Assembly (NCBI RefSeq): GCF_003254395.2
Contig: NC_037648.1
Location: 9,612,009 to 9,676,008, forward strand
Direction: 5' to 3'
Length of the DNA stretch: 64,000 nt
DNA from: Apis mellifera
Lineage: Eukaryota > Arthropoda > Insecta > Hymenoptera > Apidae
Shown here: one piece after another, positions 36,466 to 49,408 of the stretch
Layout: each line of letters begins with the position of its first letter
How positions within the stretch are numbered: the stretch's first letter is position 1
Position numbers and translations under genes: made by a program
The notes under the pieces: model-generated
Databases searched by the model: none
Seen by the model: only the letters and a program-made list of their open reading frames with translations
Told to the model about the DNA's origin: nothing

Positions 36466-39400
36466 TACGATTTAACCCGTCGAATTTCTCCCCCCGTTCC
36501 ACGCCTCCCCTTGGTGGCTTGTTGGATGATGGGAGATACGAAGTTTTCGAAACTCGAATTCTCGAGAAAGGAATTGTTACGCTCGATTTATGAATAAATA
36601 TCGTATTTCGTGCTCGCTCAGACTTGGAAAGAACGGAGAAACACTTGAAAAAGAATCGAATTATCCTTTGAACGTATTTATTATTTACAATTTTAAACGT
36701 CCACCGTAATTGTTCAAATTGACCGGCAAAAGAGGGGAGGGGAAAAAAAAAAAAGAAAGAAAAGCTCGTTGGATGGTAAAATCGAACAAACGAGAGTTAA
36801 AGAGGGAAGAGGTACTTAATTAATCTTGTAATCCGACAAGTGGTACGTTGCTGGCCGCCACGTTGAAAGCGCAGGCGAAACAAAGGTTCGAAAACAACAA
36901 CCCGTGAATTATACAGAAAACCTTGAAACTGGCCTCCATTCCACCGTTGATAACCACTCTTTTAAAAACCGTGCTGTGCAACAAACGATACTAATAATTC
37001 AGGGGACGGTTCATTAAAGAGATGGGAATCCGCGGGTCAAACACCGATGAGGGGGAGAGAAAAAAATCGATGGACCACGTCTGGACGTATCATTACGCGT
37101 GATAACCTTTCTCCTGTCCATCTCGATATTCTTTTTTCTCCTCTCCCTTTTTTTTTCTCTTTTTTTTTTTTTTTTCATTCAACTGACCTTCAAAGAGGAT
37201 GCACAGGGTCGAGGCAACAACCACGAAAGACGGTGAAAGGGGGTGAAATTTTTCTGGCCGTGTAACGAGCTGAAGAGGTTGTTGATGGATAAAAGGGTTA
37301 ATCGAAGGTCGTTAACTTTCCGCCAGAGGAAATATTCATTAATCCTGGGAACACGATGCTTTCGCTAATTTTGCAGAACAAATTATCTGGCTAACAGCTT
37401 TGTTTAAAATTTACCGAAAATTTACCACTCTTTGCTTGGATGTTCCAGCTATAAATGAGACGATTTGAAAGTGTACTTGATGGATCTGTCGAAATCGTTA
37501 TTGATACGTGTGCGAGAAATTTAATAAATTATTGATTCCTTGATTGGATATAATTTATATAGCTAAAATAGAACTTTGAATTTGAAAATGAATTTGTTTG
37601 AAAAATTACGTCCGTTTCCCTAATATCAATGAAAGTAATATACTCACAAGTGAAAGAAGATGGACAAGTTGAATGATTAATTCTTTTTGTGTTTCGATAT
37701 ATACAACTTCCCTTAATTTATACCCGTTTAAACAACGGAACGGAGCCAAAGGACCGTTAAAAACGAGGAACCTTGATTAAACTTGGACCTTGAGAGGGTT
37801 CGAGGTTAAGCCTTCATCCCATTATCAGCCATTAAACTCGATCGAGAGAGAGAAAGAGAGAGAAACCAGCCCCTCGACCCACTTAATCCTTTCGAATACG
37901 TACCAACCTCTTTTGAAGGGAGCGATTAATTTTTTTATCCGCGAGAGAGGAAGAATAGATGAAATTCCCTTTAGAATTCGAAGGTTCAAGGCTAAGGACG
38001 CGTAATTTCCACGATAATTTCTGGATCGAGGAAGGAGAAAGGTTCCTCGTTGGAAATTTAAACACTTTCGTCGATTCGCCGGAAAAAGTTACATCCGTGC
38101 TTCCTTTCATCGTAACAACCCTCGAGAAATATTACACCTCGATTTGGTTAACGCCACGGTTATATTCGACCGAATTTTTTCCTTTTCCTTCTTTTTTTTA
38201 TTTTTTTTTATTTTTATTGCTCTCGTTGCCCTCTTTGCCAATGGGTCGATCGCATGGGTGGATTCGTGGCCGGTATTGAATTTTTTAAATCTGCTGCGTG
38301 CTTTTGACAGAAAGAATTTCTTTTTTTTTTTCTCTCGAACGTGTGAAACATTTGCCGGTTGAAAAAAATTCTCGACGATCATTGATAATCTATTTCGTTG
38401 TGCATTTGTATGTAACTTTGTGAGAGAAGAAAGGATATTTCATCTAATTTAGATATCGTAACTTTGTTTATTATAAATACGGAAATTCCATTCGAAATTT
38501 TTCAACAATCACAATTGTGATTGTCTCTATCGTTGCGTTACATTTGATGAAAATTCAACGAAATATATCCTTTGTTATCGTTCATCGTATCCCATTAGAG
38601 ACCACAACATGGAAGAGAAGACTACCATCGTAGTCGAACGCATCTCGAGCCGGAAACGATTCTTCCGGTTGGGCAACAACAGCAACAGGAATCAAACAAC
38701 TTGTAGCCGAAAGCACTCGAGCCACTCAAAGTTCGTTACTAGCCGAAACTCTCCTCGAGGAGGAGAGAGAGAGAGAGAAATGGTCGAAAAATCGCGATAA
38801 ACAAGATTCGCGCAAAGTGAAATTTCGCAACACCGTCTACGGATTAATCACGCTGTGATAAGTTTGAAGAGGCGCTTGGATATGTATGTAATCAAAAGTG
38901 GAGGCGTGGATCGTTTAAGAATATTTTAAATCGTTATAAGAATACGTAACAAGGATCACAATGCTAGAGAAATATTATTTGAAAATATTATTTTAAACAT
39001 CGTAAAAGAATTTTCCAATTGGAACATAATTTAAACATTGCAGTTGCTAATTCTATTTCCCTATTTTTACATATTCGAGCAAAGGCTCGAATTAACTCGT
39101 CCAAACATCCTAAACTGAACCCCCCCTGAAAAACAAGAAAATCGCAAATACCTAGGAAATCTAGCTTCGTCACACCTCCCTCTTCAAACAATCCAAACCT
39201 GCGCCAACTTTTCCCATATACAGTCCACCCTTTAATCGACGCGACGAACTAAACACTAAATTCGTACAAATACGAATTACTCGTGGCCAAGAGTGGACGA
39301 AGACTCACTTTAACTAATAACGAAACTAAATATATAAACGAACGTGAGCGAGAGAGAACACAAATACGTGTATACAGAACGTGGAAGCTGGAATCCTTGC

Positions 39401-41080
39401 GCGAAAAGGGGGAGGATTAAAATGGACGGAAGAAACGGAGGGAGGAGCGAAAGGGGTGCGATGTCGTACAGGGTGGAGGTTGTAACTGGGGAGATGCAGA
39501 TTTTTCGCTGATGTCTATGCAAAATGTGGAAAATGATAGCGAAGGGGGGGTGAGAAAGAGGAGAGGAATTTAGACTGCTATCCAGTTTTGCGTTACCCTT
39601 TCTCTCTTTATTTGTTTTTTTTTTTTCTTTTTAACGAGTGGACTTTCTGCTCGTGATAAAACGGAGCTTCGAGCTTTCAGAGAGAGAGCCAGCCTTGTTC
39701 CTCGAGCGAAATTCGACTTGATGGCTCTTCGCGTGGATCGGTCTTGGAGTGTTTGCGGCTTGGCTTTGTCGAAATGTAGATTGGTGGTTTTTGAATGGAT
39801 CGAAATCGAATTTCTGAGGTTCGAGGTTCTCTCCAGGTAAAGTTGTCAGTAGTTTTTGGAAATTGGAATTTGTTTTTTTATAATTAACGAGGGAAGAATC
39901 GCTTGCATTGCGTAAAGATTGTTAAAATTATTCTAGTAGTTCTATATAAACTTGGCAATAATTATTGTTATTAGACTGTTTTTAACTTAATTTCCTCTCG
40001 CTATCCCACAATTTATTATGAACATCGGGCACCAGAACCATTCAACCATTCTGTACGAAAATTAAATTAGCATATCCACCAACTATTCAAAGAACTAACG
40101 CGAGAAGTATAATCGTGGACCGAATATTATCTTAAATAAATCGTCTCGCATATTGCAACGAAATTAAGAATTAATTAACGAACTTTTTAACTTGTTTCAA
40201 TATTTTCTTCTCACCACATCTTCTTTTTTTTAAATCATTTCACGCACAAAACGTTTTAATAATTATTCCTCTAATTAACCTTCTCGTCTAAAACAGTCTA
40301 AACGTTTCTCCCTGTTAGAAAAGAAAAAATTAAACGCCTCTTTTGTAAGCAGACCTCGAGATAAAGAAATAGAGGGAAAAGGAAAAATAAAACGGATCCA
40401 GAGAGAGAGACAAAGATCCGTTTCTTTGGGGCGAAATGAACCGCGAAACTTCTCGCCCTTCGCTCGGTCTCGCGACGAAAATTATTTCGTTGCTGTTTCA
40501 GTGATCCAACGCCACACGCTCCCTCCTATATTAATTAGAGCTTAATCCCTATGTCAAACAGGACAGGTCGATGGAACACGTCGTGCAAATTAACCTTGAA
40601 TCAGCGTGGTACTTTGGACCGTGTCTGCTCGCGTTTGCACGCGTTTTTGCACGCCGTTGAATCACTCAATTCCGTTTCTGTTATCATTAAATTTAGAAGG
40701 AAGATCTAGTTTCTCATTGAGGTTTTGGAACTTTTTTGTTTAGCTTTTTCAAGATGATCGAGATATTAGATTCACTACTCTTCATCAGACTCTCAAAATC
40801 AGGAAACTATTTCTGAAATTAGATACACGAATGGATCACTGTAAATGTTTAATAAAAAAGTATAATGAAACATATTATTCTTCAATGAATCCAAATGAAA
40901 TATTTCACAATTGAACTGAATTCTATTCTCTATGTCGAATAAAATTTGTGATCCTTCGTCAAATCCAATTTCATATTCGTGTACGACGCAAGCAATTCAC
41001 TTTTCTCTTTTCTTCTTTTTTATTTCTAAAATAAAATCGCTAAAAATCATAATACGGCTCTGAAAGCCGCAACATCTTTC
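36466..41080. other. non-coding AT-rich tract
   Basis: No gene recognised. It holds poly-T runs at 37.15 and 38.2 kb and TC/GA-rich stretches at 37.84, 38.76 and 39.35 kb. A donor-like CTCCAG|GTAAAG occurs at 39837, preceded by a weakly pyrimidine-rich segment, but no supporting exon is evident. Frames around 38.0-38.4 kb on both strands are composition-driven. Confidence 0.45.
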
Positions 41081-41089
41081 TTTAAAGGT

Positions 41090-41345
41090 GGAAAGTTAAG
41101 TCAAAACAAACTTATTTCCTCAACTCGGTCACAGATTACGCGGTGATAACGTAGTTTACCCATTCAGGCGAAAGTTTGTCGTCATTTCTAGGGATGCAAT
41201 CATTGGCATCTTGGATCATTAAGCTCCACATGTTTAATTAGTGTTACAAATTGATTTCTCGCCTTCGAGTTGCTCTAAATCGTCACAAGGGAGCCAAACA
41301 GGGATCTAAAAATAATCTTGTTAAATTTTCATGGCGTATGTAAAA
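41090..41345. other. candidate conserved non-coding element
   Basis: About 250 bp of complex sequence in AT-rich DNA contain a homeodomain-type TTTAATTAGTG, a CACATG E-box-like word and GATCATTAAGC in close order. Stops occur in every frame. The interpretation as an enhancer is inferred from texture and motifs only. Confidence 0.25.
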
Positions 41346-41975
41346 AATTACATTTACCTTTATTTGTCTCAAAAGTGTAAATAATAATTCATAAAAATAA
41401 TATGTTCAGAATTAATTGATTAATCCTAGATAAATGCAAATCTCTTGTTCAATCTCGTCATTTCTGTGGATTTTAATTTAATTTAAATGAATTATTCCCT
41501 TGTTTCGATAAATAAAAAAAAAAAACATTCAACGTAGATTCAGAAAACCAAACTTGCTAAACAACTTACAAATTATTACAACTAACTTTTTCAACTTGAT
41601 AAATTTCCATGATTAAAATCGTCTTGCAACACGTGTTACGATCTTGATACAGAAAACATTCCAAGCTTATTATTTCCGGGACGGGAAAGTTGAAACGAAT
41701 ACCACCTGGCCGACCAACCTTCTCCCCTCCCTCCATCCTCCTTCAAGCATCTACCGTAATACCGCTAATAAACGTTAGCCAACGATTCGCAAACAGATAT
41801 CTTCCCTTTAATATCGACGACAAATGGCTGGTTCTTTGGCAAAACGGGGAGCCAAAAGAACGGGAGAAAATATCGTGGCGCATAATACCCCCTACCGGTA
41901 TTTGCCTTTCTATCTTCGGTATTTCCTTTATTTCTTAAACGAAATTCCGCTCGTTTTTCCCGGTGGAACGTTCAC

Positions 41976-42049
41976 GGAGAGAGATAGAGATAGATAGATA
42001 GAGAGAGAGATACACACACACACATACATATATACATATACACACACAC
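41976..42049 (+). repeat. compound GA/GATA/CA microsatellite
   Basis: GA units grade into GATA units, then (CA)n interrupted by TACATATA, then a second (CA)n. Mixed dinucleotide tracts of this kind are commonly length-variable. Confidence 0.93.
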
Positions 42050-43980
42050 TCCTCTCCTTATCCAAGTATTAAATTTCGCGGTAAAGGAGGAGGGGCGATC
42101 GATTCGATGGAATAAAGAAAGATGGAGACAAAGAGGGCAAATAATTCCGGGGCGACAGATTGGCGGATCGATCCGACGATTTCCCGCGATTCCTCGTAAA
42201 TAAATAAGAAGCGAAGAATCCTCTAAAGTGGATCAAGCAGAGCGCGAAAAAAGAGAAGCAGCGAGAGGGGCAAATTCGAACCAACCCCGATATTGGATTC
42301 GAACCTTTCCCTTTCTCACACCTTTTCACCCTCTCTTCCCTGTTCCACTTCTTTCCCTTCCTATTTTTCGATCCCTTTGTTATTCCGCGACTCTACTTTT
42401 CTCAAAAGCTGGGCCCCTGATCCCGTCGAATCCTTGAGCAACCAACCCCTCGCGATCCACGGTGATAATCGTATCGCGAGAGAAAACCACCCTCTCTCTC
42501 TCTCTCTCGTTCAAGTCGAGAGGAGGGCTACGTGACAAGCTATTATTCTCGCGAGATGTTTTGCGAAAATTGATTTTCGATTTATATGGGTTATGGTTAT
42601 GGTTTGGTGAAATTGGAGGGTGAATTTCCTTTGTTTCAATTTTTTGCTGGAATGAATGATAGATTTAGTATGGAAATATCCGATGAACATCTTTGCATTT
42701 TGGGGGGTGTGATGTTGAGAATTTGAGAAAATAGAAATTGATAAAGTAACATTTAGAAATTTGTAATATAAAATTCTTTAGGTAAATCTCGTATTATGGA
42801 TCGTATTTATATATTTGTTTTATTTTTTGAAGAAAGAAAAATATGCATTTGTGGTGGCGATTATTCCGTTGTTCAGTTATTCAATTATTTATATTGTTTT
42901 GTTTTATCGTCGAGATATTAAAGATGGATATGTAATTTTGGTAAACAATTTGGCGAAAAATTTTAATATTAATGTAATGCAAAGTATTAATATTTACGAT
43001 GCTAGGAAATTCCACTCATTATGATTCAAATTGTTTACAGCAAACATCTGGTGCAATCCAACGAGTCACGTACGTTTACGTATGTACGTACTTTTGTTTT
43101 AATTAAAATCAGACTCTTAAAAAATCTACCGAAACTCGCAAAACATTACTTTGTCTAATTAAAATATGATTCCACTTCCTTAATCCGGATCTAACTTGCC
43201 AAGTTACATATATACAACTCGATTTATTTTTTTTATATTATTTTCAAAGCATCATCCGAGAAATAAGGATCGTAGATTTTGATCAATAATATCGATCAAA
43301 CTAAATAATAGTTTAATTTTATCTAATTTGTTTAAAGAATCAATGGAGGAATTATTTAAAGAAAGAAAATTACTAATTTCTTAAATTTCCTAAAATTGGA
43401 AATATTATTTTAAATAATGTTGCTATATTTAATACCAAGTTTATATTTTTCTCTCAATTTTAAAATTTTCTTTTTCCTTTTCGCCACGATAATTCAATCT
43501 ATTTTGCTAAATTTGAAATAAAGGAGTTATAAATAAATAATTTGTTATTATATAGCATCTTCAAACTGGTTTAATGACCATGAATCTCCTGCAAATAAAT
43601 TTTTCAACGATTAAAATTGCGCCAACTCGTTTCATCAGAATCGAATCGAAATTTTATCAACTTCTAGTTCAAAAAAACAATTTTCAAAAGCCATTACATT
43701 ATTTATAGAATTATGTTTATACGAATAATATCATCGATATCCCCGTATCCAATTTCTTTCAAACGCGAGATACGCGTACAATAAATTCTCCATACCTACC
43801 GTTCCATAAAATCTCATAAGAATGAATTTGGAAATATATAAGAGATTTAACCAAGGATGCCTTAACTTCTCGCTAGTAAAATCCATGGACTGGATAATAT
43901 CTGTTTTTTACGGGCGATAAATGTAGTTATTTACCAGAGTCTGGGTGAACAACAACGTAGGAAGATGCACACGCCAAGAT

Positions 43981-44054
43981 GAAAAAAAAAAAAAAATAAA
44001 TAAAATAAAATAAAACAAAACAAAACAGAATAGAATAAAATAGAATAAAATAAA
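43981..44054 (+). repeat. A-rich simple repeat
   Basis: A poly-A run grades into AAATA, AAAAC and AATAG pentamer-like units. It is low-complexity sequence that creates a false open frame on the opposite strand. Confidence 0.9.
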
Positions 44055-44510
44055 GCCGGGAATAAAGGAATCCGCCTGCAAATAAGTTTATTTACGATAC
44101 GATTATTCGAAGTTGCGCGTGTCGAACGAACTTTTCTCGTAATAAAATTTGTATTAAGGTCGGTTCGCTCGTGAAAAAGAAAAAAAGAAGAAAAAAGAAA
44201 AAGAAAAAGAAGAAAAAAATCCACGTCGACTTCGTTAAGTAAGAAATAAGTTGTATAATGGGAGGAAGAAGAGAATGGGAAGGGGAGAAAAGGAAAAAGG
44301 AGGATGATGGAAGGAAAATGAAGGGAAGGAAGTGGAGGAGGAGGAGGAGGAAGTCGATCGGTGGAGGGCTTGGGCCAAGAGTTTTCCGCGCGATGGGAAA
44401 TGAAACTTGATCGCTGGTATTGTGCTTGTGAAACGTTCGAATTAAACGAAAGAGAAATATTCTTGTTGCTTGGAAAGTAAAAGAATTGAGAGATTGAAAA
44501 GAAACACCGG

Positions 44511-44513
<3 letters not shown>

Positions 44514-44558
<45 letters not shown>
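44514..44558. repeat. (TA)n microsatellite
   Basis: About 22 uninterrupted TA units. Confidence 0.95.
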
Positions 44559-44561
<3 letters not shown>

Positions 44562-45109
44562 GTCCTCGAACGGTTCGAGAAGCGGATGTTCCGGGAGATA
44601 GAGGGATGGATAGAAAATGAATGGATTTCCTCCAACAGTTCGTTCGTTGGATGACAGTTTGAGTGGTTAAATGGGATTTTGTTACTGTAGAGTTTGAAGA
44701 GATTGGAGAGGGATTGGATGGTTTCAAGTTTGGGAAGTTTGGGAAGTCTGTTGTTGGTTGAAGAATTAGTAGATGGGTCAGTGATTTGGAATTTGGATGG
44801 ATTGTTATTTCAGTATTTTTAAAAATTGATGATTTCAATTGTTTCTAGAATTTGGCTAGCTCGAGAATTGAAAGATTCAAGTATTCGATGGATCAAAATT
44901 CAAAATCGAAATGTCATCTTGTAAAGAAGTTAAAATTCAGAATAACTCAAATTAATATTCAATATGATAACATAGAAGTTCGATATAATCAAAATTGTTA
45001 TTCTTATTTGTAAATTATTGGATTATTGTCTGGTGGAAAATGGAAGAGGAAACACGTGCACACAATTTCAATTTTGTCTCCTTTCGCGTTACGAGTGTTT
45101 CTTCGTATC

Positions 45110-45120
45110 AAAATGGCGGC
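45110..45120 (+). promoter_or_regulatory. YY1/Pho-type motif
   Basis: AAAATGGCGGC is a full-length match to the core promoter or Polycomb-associated YY1/Pho consensus as generally known. It sits in a small CpG-bearing patch (45.06-45.2 kb) in AT-rich DNA. The ATG inside opens only eight codons. It may mark a promoter or a Polycomb response element. Confidence 0.3.
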
Positions 45121-45199
45121 AAACTGCGAAGCAGAGTAGAGATTGCTCCTTAAACAAGACGAAATAGTTTGTTTCAATTTCTTGATGTGTAAACTTCTT

Positions 45200-46250
45200 T
45201 CGAAAGTGTACGTTTCGAGCCAACATATATATATATATATTCTTTACATATAGAATTTATCCAATTCCTTGTATCATTTTTTACTTAGTAAAGAATATAA
45301 AAATATAAGAAATTTTAAGAAATATACAAATTTTTTTTTCCAAATAAGAAAATATTTTCTCGAAGAAAGAAAATAAATGACCAGAGAGGGACAATGGAAG
45401 AAAACAATTTTTTGATCTCCATTTGAGACATAAATATTTCTTCCAACTTCATTTTTCGAGCGGTGAAGACTTGTCAAGTTCTCCCCTGAGATAAAATGTG
45501 CCATGTGAAAATATAAAATCAGTTTTAAAAACAAATTTCCGTCAATACATGTAATTCGCACAGAAATATATAAAAATATATATCATAACAAAGATATGAT
45601 TTCGATTTAGTAAGATGTGACACACTTGTGTGCGAAATATTTTGTATAAAATATTTAAGTTATATAAGAATCGTATAAAGATTTTTGAAGAAAAATTAAT
45701 CAAGATCGACGAGAAATAAAAAAAAAATATAATGAAAGAGGAATGCGAATCCTTCAACAAAGAGATAAAAAAAAAAAAGATAAAGCGAATCGGAGGGTAG
45801 TTTCACGCGTAAATGAAAGTTGAGCTGCGAAATTTAAATGTCTGTTCTCTAACTTTATTTCCACCCTTTTCATATATATATAAAACCACCATCGCTGGTG
45901 ATTATAGCCTGGCTCGCGTTTGCACTGATCTTCAATCCTTCGAATTGAAATATTTCGAATTGAAAAAATTTTATCTATCAGAAAATTAAAAGTTGCAAAG
46001 ACATTTTGTTTCGCTATTATCTTTTTATATATAACTATATTTCTCTATTTGATTTTCCATTTTTCGGATATCTTTTTGATAAAAAAAAAAAAGAAAAGAG
46101 ATTAAAAACATTTCGACAATGAATCAATGAAAAAAAAAAAAAAGAAGAAGAAGAATACAAATTACCGTTCGAAAACAGGAGGGAAATGATTTTCCACAAA
46201 ATGAACGGGGGATCTCTCAAAGGGGTCAACGAACGATGGAACGAAAGTAT
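45200..46250. other. non-coding AT-rich tract
   Basis: No gene recognised. Short (TA)n at 45.22 kb and two poly-A runs near 46.1 kb; frames are A/T-driven. Confidence 0.5.
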
Positions 46251-46254
46251 CGCG

Positions 46255-46600
46255 TGGTTAAAAAATGGCGCATGAAAGGAATTGTAGCTTTGGCAACCCG
46301 ATTTCGACGCAAACTGGGCTGAACGCCTCCGATAACTCGATTCCGTCCTGGAAACGGATCTCCGTTCACCTTTGTCAAACGTTCTCTGCCACCGGTTGCC
46401 AGAACTCGATTTTGACTCGTAATGTTTCCTGCGTCTTCGTCAAACGTTCTGCGGTTAGCGCTACGCGCTAATGCCAGCCTAACCTAGGCCACTGGCTGGC
46501 TACAACGTTGGCCAAATGCCACCCCCTTCTCTGCAAAAGGCGCGTGTTAGCGCAGAGGGCTCGAATAATTTTCCAATTATGATAATTAACGTTTTCGATA
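46255..46600. other. complex CpG-bearing patch with repeats and hairpins
   Basis: The patch holds a 12-bp direct repeat GTCAAACGTTCT (46374-46385 and 46439-46450). Two adjacent short hairpins follow: TTAGCGC-TAC-GCGCTAA at 46455-46471, and GCCAGCC/GGCTGGC at 46473-46500 with a 14-nt loop. GTTAGCGC recurs at about 46547. No convincing open frame crosses it. It could be a regulatory element or a structured RNA. Gene and class are unknown. Confidence 0.35.
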
Positions 46601-48680
46601 ATTTAGCGTTTGTGGCGGCAAAGGAACAAAGAAGTTTATTTAAAATTACCCTAAGTGGAAGACACGATGAGCTTGCCCTTTTAATAGAATTTTAAATGAA
46701 TGGAGCAGATTGTACAATGATAAAATTCGAATTCATGGTTGAATAAAATTATTATTTTTCCTTTTCTTAGTATCCTCTTGTTTATATCAGAGATAATATA
46801 TATATATATATATTCTCTTCTTGGGTAAACATCTTGCATTTATCGTTCGAATCCTTTTCTAATTATCTCGAGCGACAATATTTAAACCTCGATCATCTGT
46901 TTTAATCATCTGATAAAAACGTTAAATCACCGGTAAGAAGAAACATTTTTTTTTCGTATCAAAAAGAAAGAAAATTTATATAAACGCATCATTGGCCAAA
47001 GGAAAAACGTTCGGTACATTATCGATAAACCACGATTCGACGTGCGGTTCACGTGTCCAACGCATCTGTTAAAAAGATTAATCTTTCCATTGCCTTGGGG
47101 CAAGCCACGCTTTCATTTCTCCTTTAATAACACCGTGCTGCTGATCGTCAAATAGCGAGCCGTCGAACCTATCCCTCGGGAAACTGTGTATACGTACAGA
47201 CGTGTATATATATATATATATATATACATATATCGAGCCTGTTAATAGATTCACAAGTTTGAGCTTTAATAACGTTTCAGAACGCTGGACACGCCTTTTA
47301 ATGAAATTTTGACCCGATTAAACGCGTGATCAAGGTGTAATTCAACGTGGGGAGGGGAAAAACTGTTTCGAGATCTCGAGAAGATAGAAATTTTTTTTTT
47401 TTATTTAGAGAAAAATTTAATTTAGATGGAAATTAATTCTTGGAATTCTTTTCCTTTCTCTTTTTAAGAAATAAGTATAATATTCAAATTGGCAAAAGTA
47501 GAATTATCCTTGGATTATATATTTCTATAAAATATCAAAAATGAATATTTAATAGGAATCTTCGTTAAGTATAAAGATTAAGAAAAAATAAATAAATAAA
47601 TAAAATTTAGTTTCCAGTAAGAAAATACAATTTCATTTCTTCAAAGTAATAGATCTGAATGTGGCAAAAGAAGGAATTTATTTATTTATTTATTTATTTT
47701 CTCCCTTCTGTTTTCCATCGTAATTTTCAGCACCTCTTCCACCGCCTATATTTCACGTACTCGATTGTTAAAGCTTAAAGCTTCGATAACTTTTTAAAAA
47801 GTTACTTCAGTTGTACATCCGCGGTAAAAGATCACTTGTACCAACTTCCAAGACTGTTTTTCAAGCGACTGAGATTTTTAAGAGTTCTGTTCACTCCGTC
47901 TCATTCCTTTCTCTCTTTTTTTTTCTCTCTCTCTTTCTTCATTTCTTTCTTTCGCTCTCTTTCTTTTTTTTTCGTCCCATTCTTTTCGTCCTTCTTAGAA
48001 AGCTATTCGCGGTTTCTTGCGATCTGTTTTCTATCACCATTTGGATTTTCCACCACTTTTCTCTCAAATATACGATCCAGGAACAATATCCTTCGCACTC
48101 GAAGCTCCATGTTATCACTTCGAACAACTGCTCACCTCTTCTCCCGTTTTTCAATTCGCGATTATGGATGAGAAATCCTTTTTTTTGAAATTTCTCCATA
48201 TTATTGAATTATTATTTTTATCCCCAATAGCCTAATATTAGCCTAATATTCGATTCAATTTGATAATCAATAAAAGATAAAGTGAGATCCGACTAACGAT
48301 AACGAAACAAGATTGTTAATTAAAAAAAAGAATAACAAGACTTCAAGCATCCAAGAATCGATGTTTCGAAAAAATTTAAAAGTAATTTTTCAGAAAATTC
48401 ACAGTCTCCATAAAATAAGCCAAAAAAAAAGAAATAAGATGACAGATACATCCCACATCGTATTAAATATTTTATATGTATATATATATATATATATATA
48501 CACACACGAATTTCCAGCCTACACCGCAATACACCATATTGGAAAAGTACCATTTCTCATAAGCCCTTCACGCGTCCCGTGGAATATTGACAAGCAATTT
48601 CCTCGGCGTACGTAATCCACTCGTCAACCATGGCTCACGAGCAGGACGGAAGCGTTAAATTTGACTCCGGTTTACCCTGT
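46601..48680. other. non-coding tract
   Basis: AT-rich with (TA)n at 46.8, 47.2 and 48.48 kb, (AATA)n at 47.59 kb, (TTTA)n at 47.68 kb and a TC/T-rich stretch at 47.9 kb. The frames of 111-125 codons near 47.8-48.2 kb are F/S-rich translations of that stretch and are rejected. Confidence 0.45.
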
Positions 48681-48719
48681 TCAATTATTCGGTGGAATCA
48701 ACCCCCCCCCTCCCCTCCC

Positions 48720-48959
48720 CTTCCTCCCTGCGTCGACACAAGTTCGAAATTCAGCCCGGCAAAAATGAAATATTGATAGATCGGGCCTGATAATGCGCCC
48801 CGTTCAAAGTGAATATCGATCAGCTTTTGGCCGGTTTCCTTATTAACCCAATTAATCGCGGCTATCTCGGCCGAAATGCAAATTTTGTCACCGTTCCAAG
48901 TGAAACAAGCCCATATATAAAACGAACCTTTCGCTTTATCCCCTTCCTCGGCCACTTAC
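48720..48959 (-). other. complex segment following recursive splice site
   Basis: Immediately downstream (minus strand) of the recursive-type site the DNA becomes balanced, and one minus-strand frame is open for about 85 codons. That frame has no ATG. If the segment were an exon starting at the acceptor, the frame would meet TAA at its second base, so translation across this junction is not possible in that register. A possible downstream donor AACAGG|GTAAACC lies near 48.67 kb, about 285 bases on. The stretch may be a recursive-splicing exon or a conserved element supporting the splice site. Confidence 0.3.
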
Positions 48960-48992
48960 CTGAAACAGAAGTGAAAAAGAAGAATGGTTATT
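48954..48992 (-). other. candidate recursive splice site (ratchet point), proximal
   Basis: On the minus strand the sequence is TTCTTCTTTTTCACTTCTG followed by TTTCAG|GTAAGTGG, with the boundary at plus 48960/48959. A tract of about 25 pyrimidine-rich bases, a CAG acceptor and a consensus GTAAGT donor are directly joined, with no exon between. An AAATAACC segment upstream could serve as branch region. Juxtaposed 3' and 5' splice sites of this kind are the defining signature of recursive splicing in long insect introns. It agrees in strand and form with the site at 8.75 kb. The alternative, an exon beginning GTAAGT, is less likely because such an exon has an early stop in the otherwise open frame. 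Confidence 0.55.
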
Positions 48993-49408
48993 TTGGCGGA
49001 GAAATTTAAACGGAACGTATTTCTTTTTACATACATGAATTTTAAAGATTTGGATATTATTCTTTTTCGAATCTTGTCGACAAAGAAACTCTTTATCTTG
49101 TTTTGGGTGAAAAATGATTTAGTGAGAATGTGAAAGAAATTTAGATTTCTTTGAAAATAATAGCATATTGGTCATCAAAATTAAAAATTATCGTGATATG
49201 ATTTATAATTAGAAATTTTCTAGTTTCTGATCTGAAAATGAAAGATGAAAATTAGATTTGGAGAAGGAAAAATAGAGGAGAATATCGAGGAAATGATTTC
49301 TAAATGAACTGTACTTTCCCTTCTTTGCGCGCAAATTTCACGTGATAATTCGAAACTTCAAAGTGGTGCAAAATAAGCAACGGCAAACACGGAGAACGCT
49401 ATTTTCAG

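Larger units (their letters stand above)
41346..45100. other. non-coding tract with microsatellites
   Basis: AT-rich. It contains the compound GA/GATA/CA repeat near 42.0 kb, an A-rich run near 44.0 kb, a purine-rich minus-strand pyrimidine stretch at 44.16-44.36 kb and a long (TA)n near 44.5 kb. The 234-codon minus-strand frame through 43.9-44.6 kb is made of these repeats and is rejected as a gene. Confidence 0.5.

Noticed and set aside
42295..42305. GGTTCGAATCC on the minus strand, a perfect tRNA B-box string
   Set aside because: The flanking bases do not form a T-arm stem, and no acceptor stem or A-box is found at the right distance.
43931..44635. 234-codon minus-strand open frame, the longest in the window
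   Set aside because: It is built from translated (TA)n, A-rich and purine-rich simple repeats (I-Y alternation, poly-F/L, poly-P/S).
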